A stretch of 37,279 nucleotides of DNA from an uncultured Anaerolineales bacterium. GTDB lineage: Bacteria > Chloroflexota > Anaerolineae > Anaerolineales > Villigracilaceae. The stretch is taken from positions 1 to 37,279 of the forward strand of contig CALFXA010000175.1 in the NCBI GenBank assembly GCA_937928015.1, in the 5' to 3' direction. The notes beneath the pieces are model-generated. The model ran no database searches. It was not told the DNA's origin and saw only the letters and a program-made list of their open reading frames with translations. Both the position numbers and the translations under genes were made by a program. Below are positions 15,784 through 24,080 of the stretch, piece by piece (position 1 is the first letter of the stretch; every line of letters begins with the position of its first letter).

Positions 15784-16809
15784 CTAGAACAGTTCTTTAT
15801 TCACCTTCACCCACTCAAACAACCGCTCGATGCCTTCTTCCAGACCGACCTGCGGCTTCCAGCCCAGGTCGCGTTGGGCCTTGCGATAGTCGGCATAGAA
15901 GACGCGCTGATCGCCAGGCCGCCAGTCACCGCGGGCTACCTCGATCTTTTTCCCGAGCAAACGTTCGAGCATCGGCTCGAACTCAGTCCACACGGCAAGC
16001 ATGTTCTCTGCACCGCCACCTACGTTATAAACCTGTCCTCTTGCAGTCTCAATGTTTTGAATTGCCAGATCATAGGCATTTGCCAGGTCATCGACGAAAA
16101 GCATATCACGCACCTGCTTACCATCGCCATAAATCGTGATTGGGCGTCCCATCACCGCGGCGATGATGAACCAGGCCAGCCAACCCTGATCCTCGATGCC
16201 GAACTGACGCGGGCCATAAATGGCTGATTGACGGAAGACCACCGTCGGCAGGTCGTAGATGCGGAAGTAGTCACGCACGTATTGGTCGCCCGTGCCCTTC
16301 GAGCAGCCGTAGGGTGAGTGGAAGTCGAGCGGTTGGTCCTCGGCGGCGCCATAGGTCAGGTCTTTGTAGTGCCAGCGCGTGGCATCCTCGACGATCTCGA
16401 CATCGTCCATGCCGCCATAGACCTTGTTGGTCGAAGCATACAGGAAGATGGGCTTGCGCCCCGAAGCGCGCGCCGCTTCGAGGGTATTGAACGTCCCCAG
16501 GGCGTTGATCTCGAAGTCCTCGCGCGGATTCACGACCGAGGTGGTCACTGCCACCTGTCCCGCGAGGTGGACAATCACATCCGCCCCTCGGGCTGCTTCC
16601 GTGATGGCAGCCGAGTCGCGCACATCGCCGACAATCATACGGAAGGCATCTGCGCCGTGAGTTTGCTTCAACCACTCCAGATTGCGCGGCGCACCCCCAC
16701 GGCTGAGATTGTCGAAGACCGTGACCTTCTCTCCACGCGACACCAACCGATGCACATAATTCGATCCGATGAAACCCGCGCCCCCCGTAACCAGATAATT
16801 CTTTGTCAT
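15784..16809 (-). CDS. NAD-dependent epimerase, CDP-paratose 2-epimerase (TyvD/RfbE)-like
   Basis: A 341-residue extended SDR. The nucleotide-binding GGAGFIG is at 9-15, HLAGQVAV at ~81-88, and the active site uses Thr127 (ASTNKVYGG) with Tyr167 and Lys171 (SPYGCSK). The TNKVYG segment, the PYGCSKGTGDQYVRDYFRIY stretch and the IYGPRQFGIEDQGWLAWF block closely resemble CDP-tyvelose/CDP-paratose 2-epimerases, which make 3,6-dideoxyhexoses for surface glycans. Related NAD-dependent sugar epimerases are the alternative. AAGGAATAATCC precedes the ATG, inside the end of the upstream flippase-like gene (3-nt gap), so the genes are co-transcribed. The pairing suggests a role in a membrane-linked glycan pathway. 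Confidence 0.88.
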   Translation of the reverse strand: MTKNYLVTGGAGFIGSNYVHRLVSRGEKVTVFDNLSRGGAPRNLEWLKQTHGADAFRMIVGDVRDSAAITEAARGADVIVHLAGQVAVTTSVVNPREDFEINALGTFNTLEAARASGRKPIFLYASTNKVYGGMDDVEIVEDATRWHYKDLTYGAAEDQPLDFHSPYGCSKGTGDQYVRDYFRIYDLPTVVFRQSAIYGPRQFGIEDQGWLAWFIIAAVMGRPITIYGDGKQVRDMLFVDDLANAYDLAIQNIETARGQVYNVGGGAENMLAVWTEFEPMLERLLGKKIEVARGDWRPGDQRVFYADYRKAQRDLGWKPQVGLEEGIERLFEWVKVNKELF

Positions 16810-16812
16810 GGA

Positions 16813-17820
16813 TTATTCCTTTTTATTCCTCAACATCATCAGGTCGTGATAGATCTGCGGGAGACTTTGTCCCTCGCGGATCAAACCCAGGCCGCCGACT
16901 CCAATGCTGTTGAGGTAATTGTAGACACGCGCCGTCAACGCCACCGCCAGCGAGGTGGACTGGTCACCCGTGAGCAGAGTCAGCGCGGCGCTGATTGCAC
17001 CTTCAAAGGTCCCCACACCGCCTGGCAGGGCGGGGATCGCTCCCCCGAATGCCGCCGCGCCGAGGATAAACAGAGTCCACACGGGCTGGGCCTGCGGGAA
17101 GAAGGCCAGCGTGATCAGATAATACGATACCAGCGCCACAGCCCAATTGAGCGTCATCCAGAACAGGAAACGCAGGAACAGCCAGCCATCAGTCAGCACG
17201 CCCAGACCTGCGAAAAACGATTCGAGGAAGCTGCCGCCATATTTTTGAATGACGGGCCAACGCTGGCTTAACTTATGGAAGAGGTCCAGCGCCCACTGAT
17301 TGTTGCGCGCCAACACGTACATCATGATCAGACCGAAGAGAACCACAATACCCACAATGTACCCGATGCGCTCGGAGCCTTCCGAACCGACCACGTAAGG
17401 CAGGGCAGCCAGCAAAAATCCCGCCGAAAAGGCTAAGTCCACAGTGCGCTCGATGGCAATGGTGGGCAGAATTTCGCCGAACTGCATCCCCGATTTACGG
17501 CTGAGCAGGAAGGCTCGCCCCAACTCACCCAGGCGGAAAGGCAGGAAGTTATTCAGCAGATAACCTTCACCCGCCGCAAAAAGCACGTCCACATAGCGGG
17601 GCTTATCGCGCAGCAGGATTCGCCAAACCCTGGCACGAATCGCCAGCCACACGAAGGATAGGATGGCGGAACCGCCCAGGATGGCGTAGTTCGCGTTGCG
17701 CAACGCCTTGGCCAGAGCGTTAAAGTCAACGAAATAGAGCATCACTGCGATCAGCGCCAGGCCAACCAGCGTGCCGGGCAGCCAACTGGATATTTTGTTC
17801 GATGGTTTTGAAGTGGTCAT
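16813..17820 (-). CDS. Lysylphosphatidylglycerol synthase-like / UPF0104 (AglD, YbhN) flippase-like membrane protein
   Basis: A 335-residue polytopic membrane protein of the PF03706/TIGR00374 group. It has about eight helices; family marks are NNFLPFRLGELGRAFLLSRK (residues ~90-108), IAIERTVDLAFS, and the C-terminal GAIPALPGGVGTFEGA. Family members sit beside glycan and lipid-sugar genes and are linked to the membrane domain of MprF and to archaeal AglD; a lipid-flipping function is likely but not proven for this clade. It overlaps the small gene upstream by 4 nt (ATGA) and the downstream epimerase begins 3 nt later, so the three form a tight operon. Confidence 0.88.
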   Translation of the reverse strand: MTTSKPSNKISSWLPGTLVGLALIAVMLYFVDFNALAKALRNANYAILGGSAILSFVWLAIRARVWRILLRDKPRYVDVLFAAGEGYLLNNFLPFRLGELGRAFLLSRKSGMQFGEILPTIAIERTVDLAFSAGFLLAALPYVVGSEGSERIGYIVGIVVLFGLIMMYVLARNNQWALDLFHKLSQRWPVIQKYGGSFLESFFAGLGVLTDGWLFLRFLFWMTLNWAVALVSYYLITLAFFPQAQPVWTLFILGAAAFGGAIPALPGGVGTFEGAISAALTLLTGDQSTSLAVALTARVYNYLNSIGVGGLGLIREGQSLPQIYHDLMMLRNKKE

Positions 17821-18173
17821 TTGGTAAAAAGCCTTGGCTTGTAATGTTCAACTACATAGCGATGAATTGCCAAACGTTCCTCGGTCCGTATGTCTTTTTT
17901 GAAATCCAGGGAGTTATCCTCACAAATGAAAAGGTCATTTAAATCGTCAAACTGACCGACAAACCATTTCAATTTTGGAAACCAGGGCGGACGATTATGA
18001 AATGTAATCTTTTTGCCTCTTGGAATAAACAACTCACTGGCAAGCCAACCAAGAATTTCAATGGACAGTAAACGGAGTATGTCTCGTCCCAATTCCTGAT
18101 ACGCTTCCGCAAGCGATGGAGAAACCACGTCCGTTTCAAAGAATGTCACAATGGCTTCAATACTCTTGCGCAT
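17817..18173 (-). CDS. Hypothetical 118-residue protein in the flippase/epimerase operon
   Basis: A small soluble protein with no recognised family (MRKSIEAIVTFFETDVVSPS...). The longer open frame extends back into lepA, but the ATG at 18173 has an AGGAG 8 nt ahead, so that start is used. Predicted content is an amphipathic helix region (~14-45, LAEAYQELGRDILRLLSIEIL) followed by an aromatic, basic C-terminal half with the segment HNRPPWFPKLKWFVGQFDD. The gene is A+T-richer than its neighbours. It ends in the ATGA overlap that starts the flippase-like gene, so the two are translationally coupled. It may help that membrane protein, which is inference from coupling only. Confidence 0.72.
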   Translation of the reverse strand: MRKSIEAIVTFFETDVVSPSLAEAYQELGRDILRLLSIEILGWLASELFIPRGKKITFHNRPPWFPKLKWFVGQFDDLNDLFICEDNSLDFKKDIRTEERLAIHRYVVEHYKPRLFTK

Positions 18174-18234
18174 TCGTTGCTCCTGCCAGAAGAGCAGACT
18201 TAATAAGAGGGCGAGATGACCCCGCCCCTGCACA

Positions 18235-20034
18235 TTATTCTTCGTCCAGTTTGAGGACGGCCATGAAAGCGTCTTGTGGAATCTCCACGTTACCAACCAT
18301 CTTGAGACGTTTTTTACCGCGTTTTTGTTTCTCAAGCAATTTCTTCTTGCGGGTGATGTCGCCGCCGTAACACTTGGCCAGCACGTCCTTGCGCGTGGCC
18401 TTGACGTTGGCGCGGCTGATGATGCGTCCACCCGAGGAGGCCTGGATGGCGACATCGAACAATTGTCGCGGAATCAATTCCTTCAATTTGGTAATCAGGC
18501 GCTGACCCTTGTGGTAGGCATCCTTTTCGTGGACGATGGCCGCCAGGGCGTCGACCGGGTCGCCGTTGACGAGAATCTCCAATTTCTGGAGCTTGTCCGC
18601 GCGGTATTCGAGGAACTGGTAATCGAGTGAGGCATAGCCCTTGGTGCGCGACTTCAACTGATCGAAGAAGTCCACGATGATCTCGGACAGCGGAATCTCG
18701 AAATCGAGCTGGACGCGGTGCGGGGCGGGATATTCCTGTTTTTTGAAGATGCCGCGCCGCTTGGTGACCAGATCCATGATCGGGCCGTAGTAATCGGTGG
18801 GCGTGATGATCTCGATGTTCATCCACGGCTCGCGGATTTCGAGAATGGTGCTCGGGTCGGGCAGTTCGGCGGGCGAGTCAACCGTGATGACTTCACCATC
18901 CAGTTGGGCCACTTCGTATTCCACCGAGGGCGCGGTGAAGAGCACGTCCAGCAGGTACTCGCGCTCGATACGCTCCTGGATGATCTCCATGTGGAAGAGT
19001 CCCAGGAAGCCCGCGCGGAAGCCGAATCCCAGTGCCTGCGACGTCTCAGGCTGGAAGGTGAGCGAGGCATCGTTAAGTTGCAGCTTTTCGAGCGACTCGC
19101 GCAGGTCGGTGTAATCGTCCGCTTCGACGGGATAAATACCCGCGAAGACCATCGGCTTGGGATGGCGGTAGCCAGGCAGCGGCTCGGCGGCGGGATCGGC
19201 AGCGCGGGTGATGGTGTCGCCCACGCGGCATTCGTGCACGGTCTTGAAGCCCGTGGCGATGTAACCGACCTCGCCCGACCCCAAACTCTGGACGGGCTTC
19301 ATACCCGGCGCGAAGATACCGATCTCCACGGGGCGCATATCGACCTGGGTGGCGAACATGCGCAGCACGTCCGTGGACTTGAGTGAGCCTTCGATCACGC
19401 GTACATAGGCGATGACGCCTTTATAGGAATCATAATGCGAGTCAAAAATCAACGCGCGCAGGGGGACGCTGTCCGCATCCCTGGGCGGCGGCACGCGCTG
19501 GACGATGGCCTCCAGCACCTGGTCCACGTTCAGGCCATCCTTGGCCGAGATGCGGATGACGCTCTCGGCGGGCACACCAATCAGGCTGGAGATGTCTTCA
19601 GCCACTTCATCAGGACGGGCCGAGGGCAGGTCGATCTTATTGATCACAGGGACAATTTCGAGGTCCGCTTCGAGGGCCTGGTAAAGATTGGCCAGCGTCT
19701 GGGCCTCGATGCCCTGAGTGGCATCCACCACCAGCACGGCGCCCTCGCAGGCCTTGAGCGCACGGCTGACCTCGTAGCCGAAGTCGACGTGTCCTGGCGT
19801 ATCGATCAGGTTGATCTCGTATTTGTTCGAGTCTTTGGCAGTGTAATACATGCGCACCGCCGAGGCCTTGATGGTGACGCCCTTTTCGCGTTCAAGATCC
19901 ATCGAGTCGAGCACCTGCGCGGACATATCCCGCTCGGAGATGGTGCCCGTCAGCTGCAGGAGGCGGTCGGCGAGCGTGGATTTGCCGTGGTCCACGTGCG
20001 CGATAATACAAAAGTTACGGATATGGTCTGTCAT
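18235..20034 (-). CDS. lepA: Elongation factor 4 (LepA), back-translocating GTPase
   Basis: A 599-residue EF4, exactly the family length. G-domain motifs are AHVDHGKST (12-20), DTPGHVDFG, and NKIDLPSA; the protein ends with the LepA-specific C-terminal domain ([34 protein letters not shown], seen in parts), which reaches the ribosome's peptidyl-transferase centre. EF4 acts on stalled ribosomes and in 30S assembly. The ATG at 20034 gives the classic MTDHIRNF start; the open frame runs 132 nt further upstream but this is not coding. A TATACT box (complement of 20091-20096 region) may be its promoter. It diverges from the sigma gene at 20165. The small gene 17817-18173 begins 61 nt after its stop. 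Confidence 0.97.
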   Translation of the reverse strand: MTDHIRNFCIIAHVDHGKSTLADRLLQLTGTISERDMSAQVLDSMDLEREKGVTIKASAVRMYYTAKDSNKYEINLIDTPGHVDFGYEVSRALKACEGAVLVVDATQGIEAQTLANLYQALEADLEIVPVINKIDLPSARPDEVAEDISSLIGVPAESVIRISAKDGLNVDQVLEAIVQRVPPPRDADSVPLRALIFDSHYDSYKGVIAYVRVIEGSLKSTDVLRMFATQVDMRPVEIGIFAPGMKPVQSLGSGEVGYIATGFKTVHECRVGDTITRAADPAAEPLPGYRHPKPMVFAGIYPVEADDYTDLRESLEKLQLNDASLTFQPETSQALGFGFRAGFLGLFHMEIIQERIEREYLLDVLFTAPSVEYEVAQLDGEVITVDSPAELPDPSTILEIREPWMNIEIITPTDYYGPIMDLVTKRRGIFKKQEYPAPHRVQLDFEIPLSEIIVDFFDQLKSRTKGYASLDYQFLEYRADKLQKLEILVNGDPVDALAAIVHEKDAYHKGQRLITKLKELIPRQLFDVAIQASSGGRIISRANVKATRKDVLAKCYGGDITRKKKLLEKQKRGKKRLKMVGNVEIPQDAFMAVLKLDEE

Positions 20035-20126
20035 ACTGCTTTCTTGGCAAAATAATTTGGTCGTTTCGCAAAATACCGTACAAGCGCCGAAAGTATAACC
20101 GATTCTCCCCCGGGGAATGAAGTTTT

Positions 20127-20157
20127 TTGACCCGGGCGACATCCAATCTATTAGAAT
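20127..20157 (+). promoter_or_regulatory. Promoter of the sigma/anti-sigma unit, leaderless geometry
   Basis: TTGACC at 20127-20132 and TAGAAT at 20152-20157 (19-nt spacer; TATTAG one helix face earlier gives 16). TAGAAT ends 7 nt before the ATG at 20165, so the transcript would begin at the start codon. No Shine-Dalgarno is present. Confidence 0.5.
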
Positions 20158-20164
20158 GACCGTC

Positions 20165-20707
20165 ATGGACAGCTATTGGCTCGAAAGATGTCAGGCCGGG
20201 GATGAGCACGCCATCGAAAAGCTGGTATACACCCATCAAAAGGACGTGTACCGGCTGGCGCTCTCGATTCTGGACGACCCCGACGAGGCAGAGGACGGCA
20301 CCCAGGAAACCTTCCTGGCTGCCCTGCGTGCCCTCGATTCATTCCGTGGGGATTCGTCCTTCAAAACCTGGCTGTTCAGCATCGCAATCAATGTGTGCCG
20401 CTCCCGGCTGAGGCGCAGGAGTGCCCGCGAACAACTATCAAGGCTTTTGCAGGGTCTGTTCCATCCAAACGAGGAGGAGGGCCACCCGGAAAGGATGTCG
20501 CTGCAAAGCGCAGCCGACGCCGAACTCTGGAACGCCGTCCGCGCGCTCAACGAAAAGCACCGCATCCCGGTCGTGCTGCGTTACTATCACGACCTGCCAA
20601 TCGCTGACATCGCCGCCATCCTTAAGGTCCCGCCCGGGACGATCCACTCCCGTTTGAACCATGCGCGCGGACAATTGCGCAGTCTGCTGAAGGAGGAGCC
20701 AAGATGA
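20165..20707 (+). CDS. ECF-type RNA polymerase sigma factor
   Basis: A 180-residue extracytoplasmic-function sigma-70 factor. Region 2 is seen in [32 protein letters not shown] and [19 protein letters not shown] (core binding and -10 recognition); region 4 is [32 protein letters not shown], the -35 helix-turn-helix. The linker between them (residues ~95-120) is charged and poorly conserved. I start at the ATG at 20165 ([14 protein letters not shown]); an ATG 9 nt upstream adds only MTV. The stop overlaps the start of the anti-sigma gene by ATGA, so the two are made in step. The promoter it recognises, probably including its own, is unknown. Confidence 0.93.
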   Translation: MDSYWLERCQAGDEHAIEKLVYTHQKDVYRLALSILDDPDEAEDGTQETFLAALRALDSFRGDSSFKTWLFSIAINVCRSRLRRRSAREQLSRLLQGLFHPNEEEGHPERMSLQSAADAELWNAVRALNEKHRIPVVLRYYHDLPIADIAAILKVPPGTIHSRLNHARGQLRSLLKEEPR

Positions 20708-22371
20708 GTGGGATCATTCATGAACAAGCCAGGCGGTATATGCGTGCCGAAATGGATGGATTGCTCCACAAAGATCAACTCGCCTTGCTCGATGCACATC
20801 TACGCGAGTGTGCAACCTGCCGCGCAGAAGCGGAAGAATGGCACATCTTTGAAACGCGTCTCAAGAACAACCTGCGGGCTGGATTGAATGTCTACGACGG
20901 TCCTTCTGATCGTGTGTTGAAAAACATTCGCTCGAAAACACGGAGGATCATCATTATGAAAAAGATCAACACAGGGGTAGGAATTCTCGGCGGGCTGGTG
21001 GCGTTGCTAATTCTGGGCCTGCTATTGAATCAGCTGCTGACCCGAAGCCGGGTCCCAGCAGAGAACATGCTCAGCCCTACAGCCCAGCCGCAACAAATCC
21101 CCGAAATCGGCACAGGCATCTCAAATGGCGAATGGATCGCGTTCGTAGGCGGGACCTCGACCCCTGTAACAGGTTCGGATATCCCGTCCATCACTCAGGA
21201 TATCTACATGGTCCACCCGGACGGCAGCGGCCTGGTCAACCTGACCCAGAACCAGGAACCTACGGGCTATCGGTATGGTTCCCTTCAATGGTCGCCTGAT
21301 GGAAAACATCTTCTTTATGTGCAGAACAGGGGGGATGGAACAATAGACATCCGCCGTATCACCTTATACGGCGGCGGAGAGGTTTCCGGGAAACCGGTCA
21401 CTGACCCGGACAATCAGGGCTATGCCTGGTCATCCAACAGCACCCAGGTCGCCTTTGCTGACGCCGGTAGCGGGAACTATGACATCTACACGGTCTATGC
21501 AGATGGGCGCAACGACCCACGCCTGACCCAGGTGACGGATGATCCCGGCGAAGATGTCGGATTCGTCTGGTCTCCGGATGGCCACCGGCTCGCGTACCAG
21601 AACCGGCAGGGGAGCAGCCTCTCCATCCGCGTGATGGATGCCGACGGGTCGAACCAGGTCGAAGTCGCTCGTGGGACAGGGAAAATGAGATTGCGCTGGT
21701 CGCGGGATGGGAAATCCATCTATGCTTTGGCACAGACCGGGAACGACCGCCTGGAGTGCGAGACTTGCACTGCCAAACCGTCCATCTATCGCATCGAACT
21801 CGACGGGTCATTCGTTCGGCAGATCGCCCCCCAGGACGATGTCCAGGTCATCTGGAGGTATTTGTATGAAGAATCTCCCGGCCGGGTCTATTTCATGCGC
21901 AACACCACATCTGCCGATTCTCTCAAGATCTGGGGAAGTTGGCTATATGCGGACGACAGCCAGGTCCGCGAAATCGGCCCAATGGATTCACAGCAAATTT
22001 GCAAGACCACTGAGGGTAATGCCCTGAGCGAGTTCATCTCCCCAAATGAACGGTTTTCCCTCATCCTGAATTTCTGCGCCGGTGGCTTCGACTTGTATCT
22101 GGCCGAGCGGAGCCAGCCCATGCAAAAGAATCTTATCCATCTATTGCGACTTCCACTCTCGACCATCGGGCAGGGCGCCGACGGCGACTGGCTCCCCATC
22201 GTCTGGGCCCCAGATGGGCGTTCGGTCCTGTATGCAAGCGAGGAAAATTCCTCGATCTATACCTTGAACTTGGAAGAGGTCATGCAGGGACGGGTGACTG
22301 AGCCGACCCTGCTCCTCAACACAGGTGAGATGAATTTCATCAGCGAAATCACGTGGCAGCCCAAACCCTAA
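20704..22371 (+). CDS. Membrane anti-sigma factor fused to an extracytoplasmic TolB/PD40-like beta-propeller
   Basis: A 555-residue single-pass membrane protein. The cytoplasmic N-terminus is a zinc anti-sigma domain (ZAS) with HxxxCxxC at His32, Cys36, Cys39. One membrane helix follows at ~90-112. After a Pro/Thr/Gln-rich linker the rest (~140-555) is an outside domain of WD40-like (PD40) repeats: QWSPDGKHLLY at ~195-205, VWSPDGHRLAY, RWSRDGKSIYA, VWAPDGRSVLY, with weaker AWSSNSTQVAF, so about six or seven blades. Propellers bind glycans, peptides or proteins, so this domain is the likely sensor that controls release of the sigma factor. The gene overlaps the sigma stop by 4 nt. Regulated proteolysis or direct conformational release are both possible. 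Confidence 0.9.
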   Translation: MSGIIHEQARRYMRAEMDGLLHKDQLALLDAHLRECATCRAEAEEWHIFETRLKNNLRAGLNVYDGPSDRVLKNIRSKTRRIIIMKKINTGVGILGGLVALLILGLLLNQLLTRSRVPAENMLSPTAQPQQIPEIGTGISNGEWIAFVGGTSTPVTGSDIPSITQDIYMVHPDGSGLVNLTQNQEPTGYRYGSLQWSPDGKHLLYVQNRGDGTIDIRRITLYGGGEVSGKPVTDPDNQGYAWSSNSTQVAFADAGSGNYDIYTVYADGRNDPRLTQVTDDPGEDVGFVWSPDGHRLAYQNRQGSSLSIRVMDADGSNQVEVARGTGKMRLRWSRDGKSIYALAQTGNDRLECETCTAKPSIYRIELDGSFVRQIAPQDDVQVIWRYLYEESPGRVYFMRNTTSADSLKIWGSWLYADDSQVREIGPMDSQQICKTTEGNALSEFISPNERFSLILNFCAGGFDLYLAERSQPMQKNLIHLLRLPLSTIGQGADGDWLPIVWAPDGRSVLYASEENSSIYTLNLEEVMQGRVTEPTLLLNTGEMNFISEITWQPKP

Positions 22372-22396
22372 CAATTGGGAAATAGGATTTAATCAT

Positions 22397-22434
22397 GGGG
22401 TACGGTGAGACGAAGCTTCGTCCCACCGTACCCC
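22397..22434. repeat. 38-bp near-perfect palindrome between the anti-sigma and CDF genes
   Basis: GGGGTACGGTGAGACGAAG pairs with CTTCGTCCCACCGTACCCC with a single mismatch and no loop (22397-22434). It can form a terminator-like hairpin behind the anti-sigma gene, but no U-run follows. The shape and GC-rich words suggest a REP-like dispersed element. Confidence 0.6.
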
Positions 22435-22481
22435 GGCTTCACGCCGATTTTTATTCATCCCCGAAACAGGATATTCCTCCA

Positions 22482-22510
22482 TTGCCGAATCGGAAGGCTG
22501 CCCATACAAT
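22482..22510 (+). promoter_or_regulatory. Promoter of the CDF transporter gene, leaderless geometry
   Basis: TTGCCG at 22482-22487, 17-nt spacer, TACAAT at 22505-22510. TACAAT ends 7 nt before the ATG at 22518, and no Shine-Dalgarno is present, so transcription would start at about the start codon. This fixes the start at 22518 over the longer frame beginning at 22395. Confidence 0.6.
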
Positions 22511-22517
22511 CAGCCCG

Positions 22518-23486
22518 ATGACACACGAACGCGACCGCAAGAGCCTGCTGGCTGTCAATTTGGGACTGGTGGTCAACATCGTCCTCTCCGCTGTCAAGAC
22601 CACAGTCGGGATCCTGAGTCACAGTCCCGCCCTGCTGGCCGAGGGTATCAACTCGACCTCGGACGTGGCCTATTACGTGGTGGCCAGCATCTTCGTGCGC
22701 CTGGCCAACAAACCCGCCGACGACGAGCATCCCTACGGGCATCGCCAGTTGGAAAGCATTGCCTCGCTGGTGGTGGGCGCCTTCGTGGTTGCCACGGCCG
22801 TGGCCGTCTTCTGGGATGCCGTGGACAAGATCTGGGACTTGGCCGATGGGGAACTCACCACGCTGGGATCGCATCCTTTTGCCTTGTGGGTGGCGCTCGC
22901 CACGGTGGTAATCAAGATCGGGATGTTCACCTACGTCCGCCGCCTGGGGCGCGAGACCCGCAACCCCGTGGTCGACGCCCTGGCCTACGACCACCGCAAT
23001 GACATCTTCTCCGCCTCGGCCGCCTCCGTGGGAATCTTCCTCGGTCAGCGCGGATTCCCGTGGGTGGACCCGCTGGCGGGCGCACTGGTGGCCCTGTTGA
23101 TTCTGCGCACGGGCATCTACATCCTGCGCGAATCCTCGGTCGAGTTGATGGACGCCGTGCCCAGCATGGAACTGGCCGAGCAGATTGTGGAACGGATCAA
23201 GGGCATCCCTGGCGTGGAGCAATTGGAGGAGGTGCAGGCCCATCGCTTCGGCCCGCACATCGTGGTCAACCTGACCATCGGCATCGACGGCTCGCTGACC
23301 GTCCGCTCGGGCGATGCCATCGCCACGCAGGTCGAGACCCTACTATGCCAGTCGATTCCAAACCTGCGGCGCGTCCACGTCCACTACCATCCCGCCGACA
23401 CCGCCCACCACGACATGACCCTCGACCAGATCCTGGCCGAAGGCCGCCGCCACGTCTGGCACGGGGATACGCAATATTACGATTAA
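22518..23486 (+). CDS. Cation diffusion facilitator (CDF) family divalent metal exporter
   Basis: A 322-residue CDF protein with six membrane helices and a C-terminal cytoplasmic domain. Family marks are the SPALLAEGINSTSDV segment of helix 2, the HPYGHRQLESIASLVVG loop before helix 3, ALAYDHRNDIFSAS in helix 5 (with the His and Asp of the transport site), and the C-terminal fold GIPGVEQLEEVQAHRFGPHIVVNLTIGIDG. Members export Zn2+, Fe2+, Mn2+ or Co2+ in exchange for protons. The helix-2 site carries Glu and Asn where Zn transporters have Asp and Asp/His, so the metal cannot be named with confidence. The C-terminus is His-rich (HVHYHPADTAHHDM). Confidence 0.9.
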   Translation: MTHERDRKSLLAVNLGLVVNIVLSAVKTTVGILSHSPALLAEGINSTSDVAYYVVASIFVRLANKPADDEHPYGHRQLESIASLVVGAFVVATAVAVFWDAVDKIWDLADGELTTLGSHPFALWVALATVVIKIGMFTYVRRLGRETRNPVVDALAYDHRNDIFSASAASVGIFLGQRGFPWVDPLAGALVALLILRTGIYILRESSVELMDAVPSMELAEQIVERIKGIPGVEQLEEVQAHRFGPHIVVNLTIGIDGSLTVRSGDAIATQVETLLCQSIPNLRRVHVHYHPADTAHHDMTLDQILAEGRRHVWHGDTQYYD

Positions 23487-23640
23487 TAAAATTTCGGTTC
23501 TCCCGTTTCTGGCGAGAGATATCCACAGAAGACGCAGATTTCGCTGATTTTGGGGCAATTTCTATGCAACCTGTGAAATGTACAGATTGTCTTTGCTTTT
23601 TCTCGTTAAGTACAGAGAGCCAAAATTTCATTTTTTAAGC
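23487..23640. other. Noncoding stretch after the CDF gene
   Basis: A 154-bp A+T-rich stretch with no open frame worth reporting and no clear hairpin. The words CCACAGAAGACGCAGATTTCG resemble decayed dispersed intergenic repeats of the CACAGATT...CGCAGATTT type seen in many bacterial genomes. The stretch ends before the promoter at 23674. Confidence 0.35.
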
Positions 23641-23670
23641 TACCCGTCGTTTTTTTGAGGTGAACATGCG

Positions 23671-23679
23671 TGCTATAAT
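23671..23679 (+). promoter_or_regulatory. Extended -10 promoter of the YjzC-like gene
   Basis: TGCTATAAT (TGn plus consensus TATAAT, with TATAAT at 23674-23679) with only a T-run at the -35 position. It predicts transcription from about 23686, which leaves a 133-nt leader before the ATG at 23819. Confidence 0.7.
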
Positions 23680-23685
23680 CTCCTC

Positions 23686-23818
23686 TGCAAGGAAGCAAAA
23701 TGCCCCAATCTGTTGGCGCAGGCTGGGGCATATGCAAAGGTAAGAAAACGTATATACCTTTACGGGAAAGGTGATTATACTCTCGTTTTCTTCTCCTTGC
23801 GAAGGAGGTGAGAGTCTG
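23686..23818 (+). promoter_or_regulatory. Structured 5' leader with alternative stems and a sequestered ribosome site
   Basis: Three helices can be drawn. (a) ATGCCCCA (23700-23707) with TGGGGCAT (23724-23731). (b) AAAGGTA (23736-23742) with TACCTTT (23755-23761). (b') The same ACCTTT with AAAGGT at 23767-23772 and a 5-nt loop; b and b' cannot coexist. (c) ACTCTC (23779-23784) with GAGAGT (23810-23815), and inside it CTCCTT (23793-23798) with AAGGAG (23802-23807), which hides the Shine-Dalgarno AAGGAGGTG. This is typical of a leader that controls translation. No known riboswitch class is recognised. Confidence 0.55.
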
Positions 23819-24010
23819 ATGGCACGAAAATCTCAAGTTCAAAGACCTGGTCAGATTGCTCCTACATCGGGGCAATATAAGGTTGTAGGGCCGAAAGGTG
23901 GAACAACGGGAACAGAAGTTACTGTTGTAAAGGGGAAACCTCTTCCCCCAACGCCAAAATCTGGTCAAGGCTTTGTGTTGGTTGATAAAACCAAGCACAA
24001 AGGCGGTTAA
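23819..24010 (+). CDS. YjzC-like small protein
   Basis: A 63-residue basic protein, MARKSQVQRPGQIAPTSGQY..., ending KTKHKGG. The pattern GQxAPxSGxYxVVGPxGG..GTEVTxxKGxPxPPTP resembles the small YjzC-like family (PF14168) of Bacillota, whose function is unknown. No membrane helix or signal peptide is present, so it is probably cytoplasmic. AAGGAGGTG lies 8 nt before the ATG and is held in a hairpin of the long leader, so its translation is probably switched by a signal. A second possible start, GTG at 23771, lies inside the leader and would disturb that structure; I reject it. The gene is monocistronic and ends in a strong terminator. Confidence 0.75.
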   Translation: MARKSQVQRPGQIAPTSGQYKVVGPKGGTTGTEVTVVKGKPLPPTPKSGQGFVLVDKTKHKGG

Positions 24011-24026
24011 ACTTACCGCATAAACA

Positions 24027-24066
24027 AAGGGCACCTCTTATCCCGTTTAGAGGTGCCCTTCTTTTT
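24027..24066. terminator. Bidirectional intrinsic terminator
   Basis: AAGGGCACCTCT (24027-24038) pairs perfectly with AGAGGTGCCCTT (24049-24060), followed by CTTTTT on the plus strand. It separates the convergent YjzC-like and pepF genes. Confidence 0.92.
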
Positions 24067-24080
24067 ATCTCCTATTTCTT

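Noticed and set aside
22395..22517. N-terminal extension of the CDF protein
   Set aside because: The extra 41 residues are encoded by a palindrome and by the promoter; the ATG at 22518 has the -10/-35 arrangement and family-typical N-terminus.
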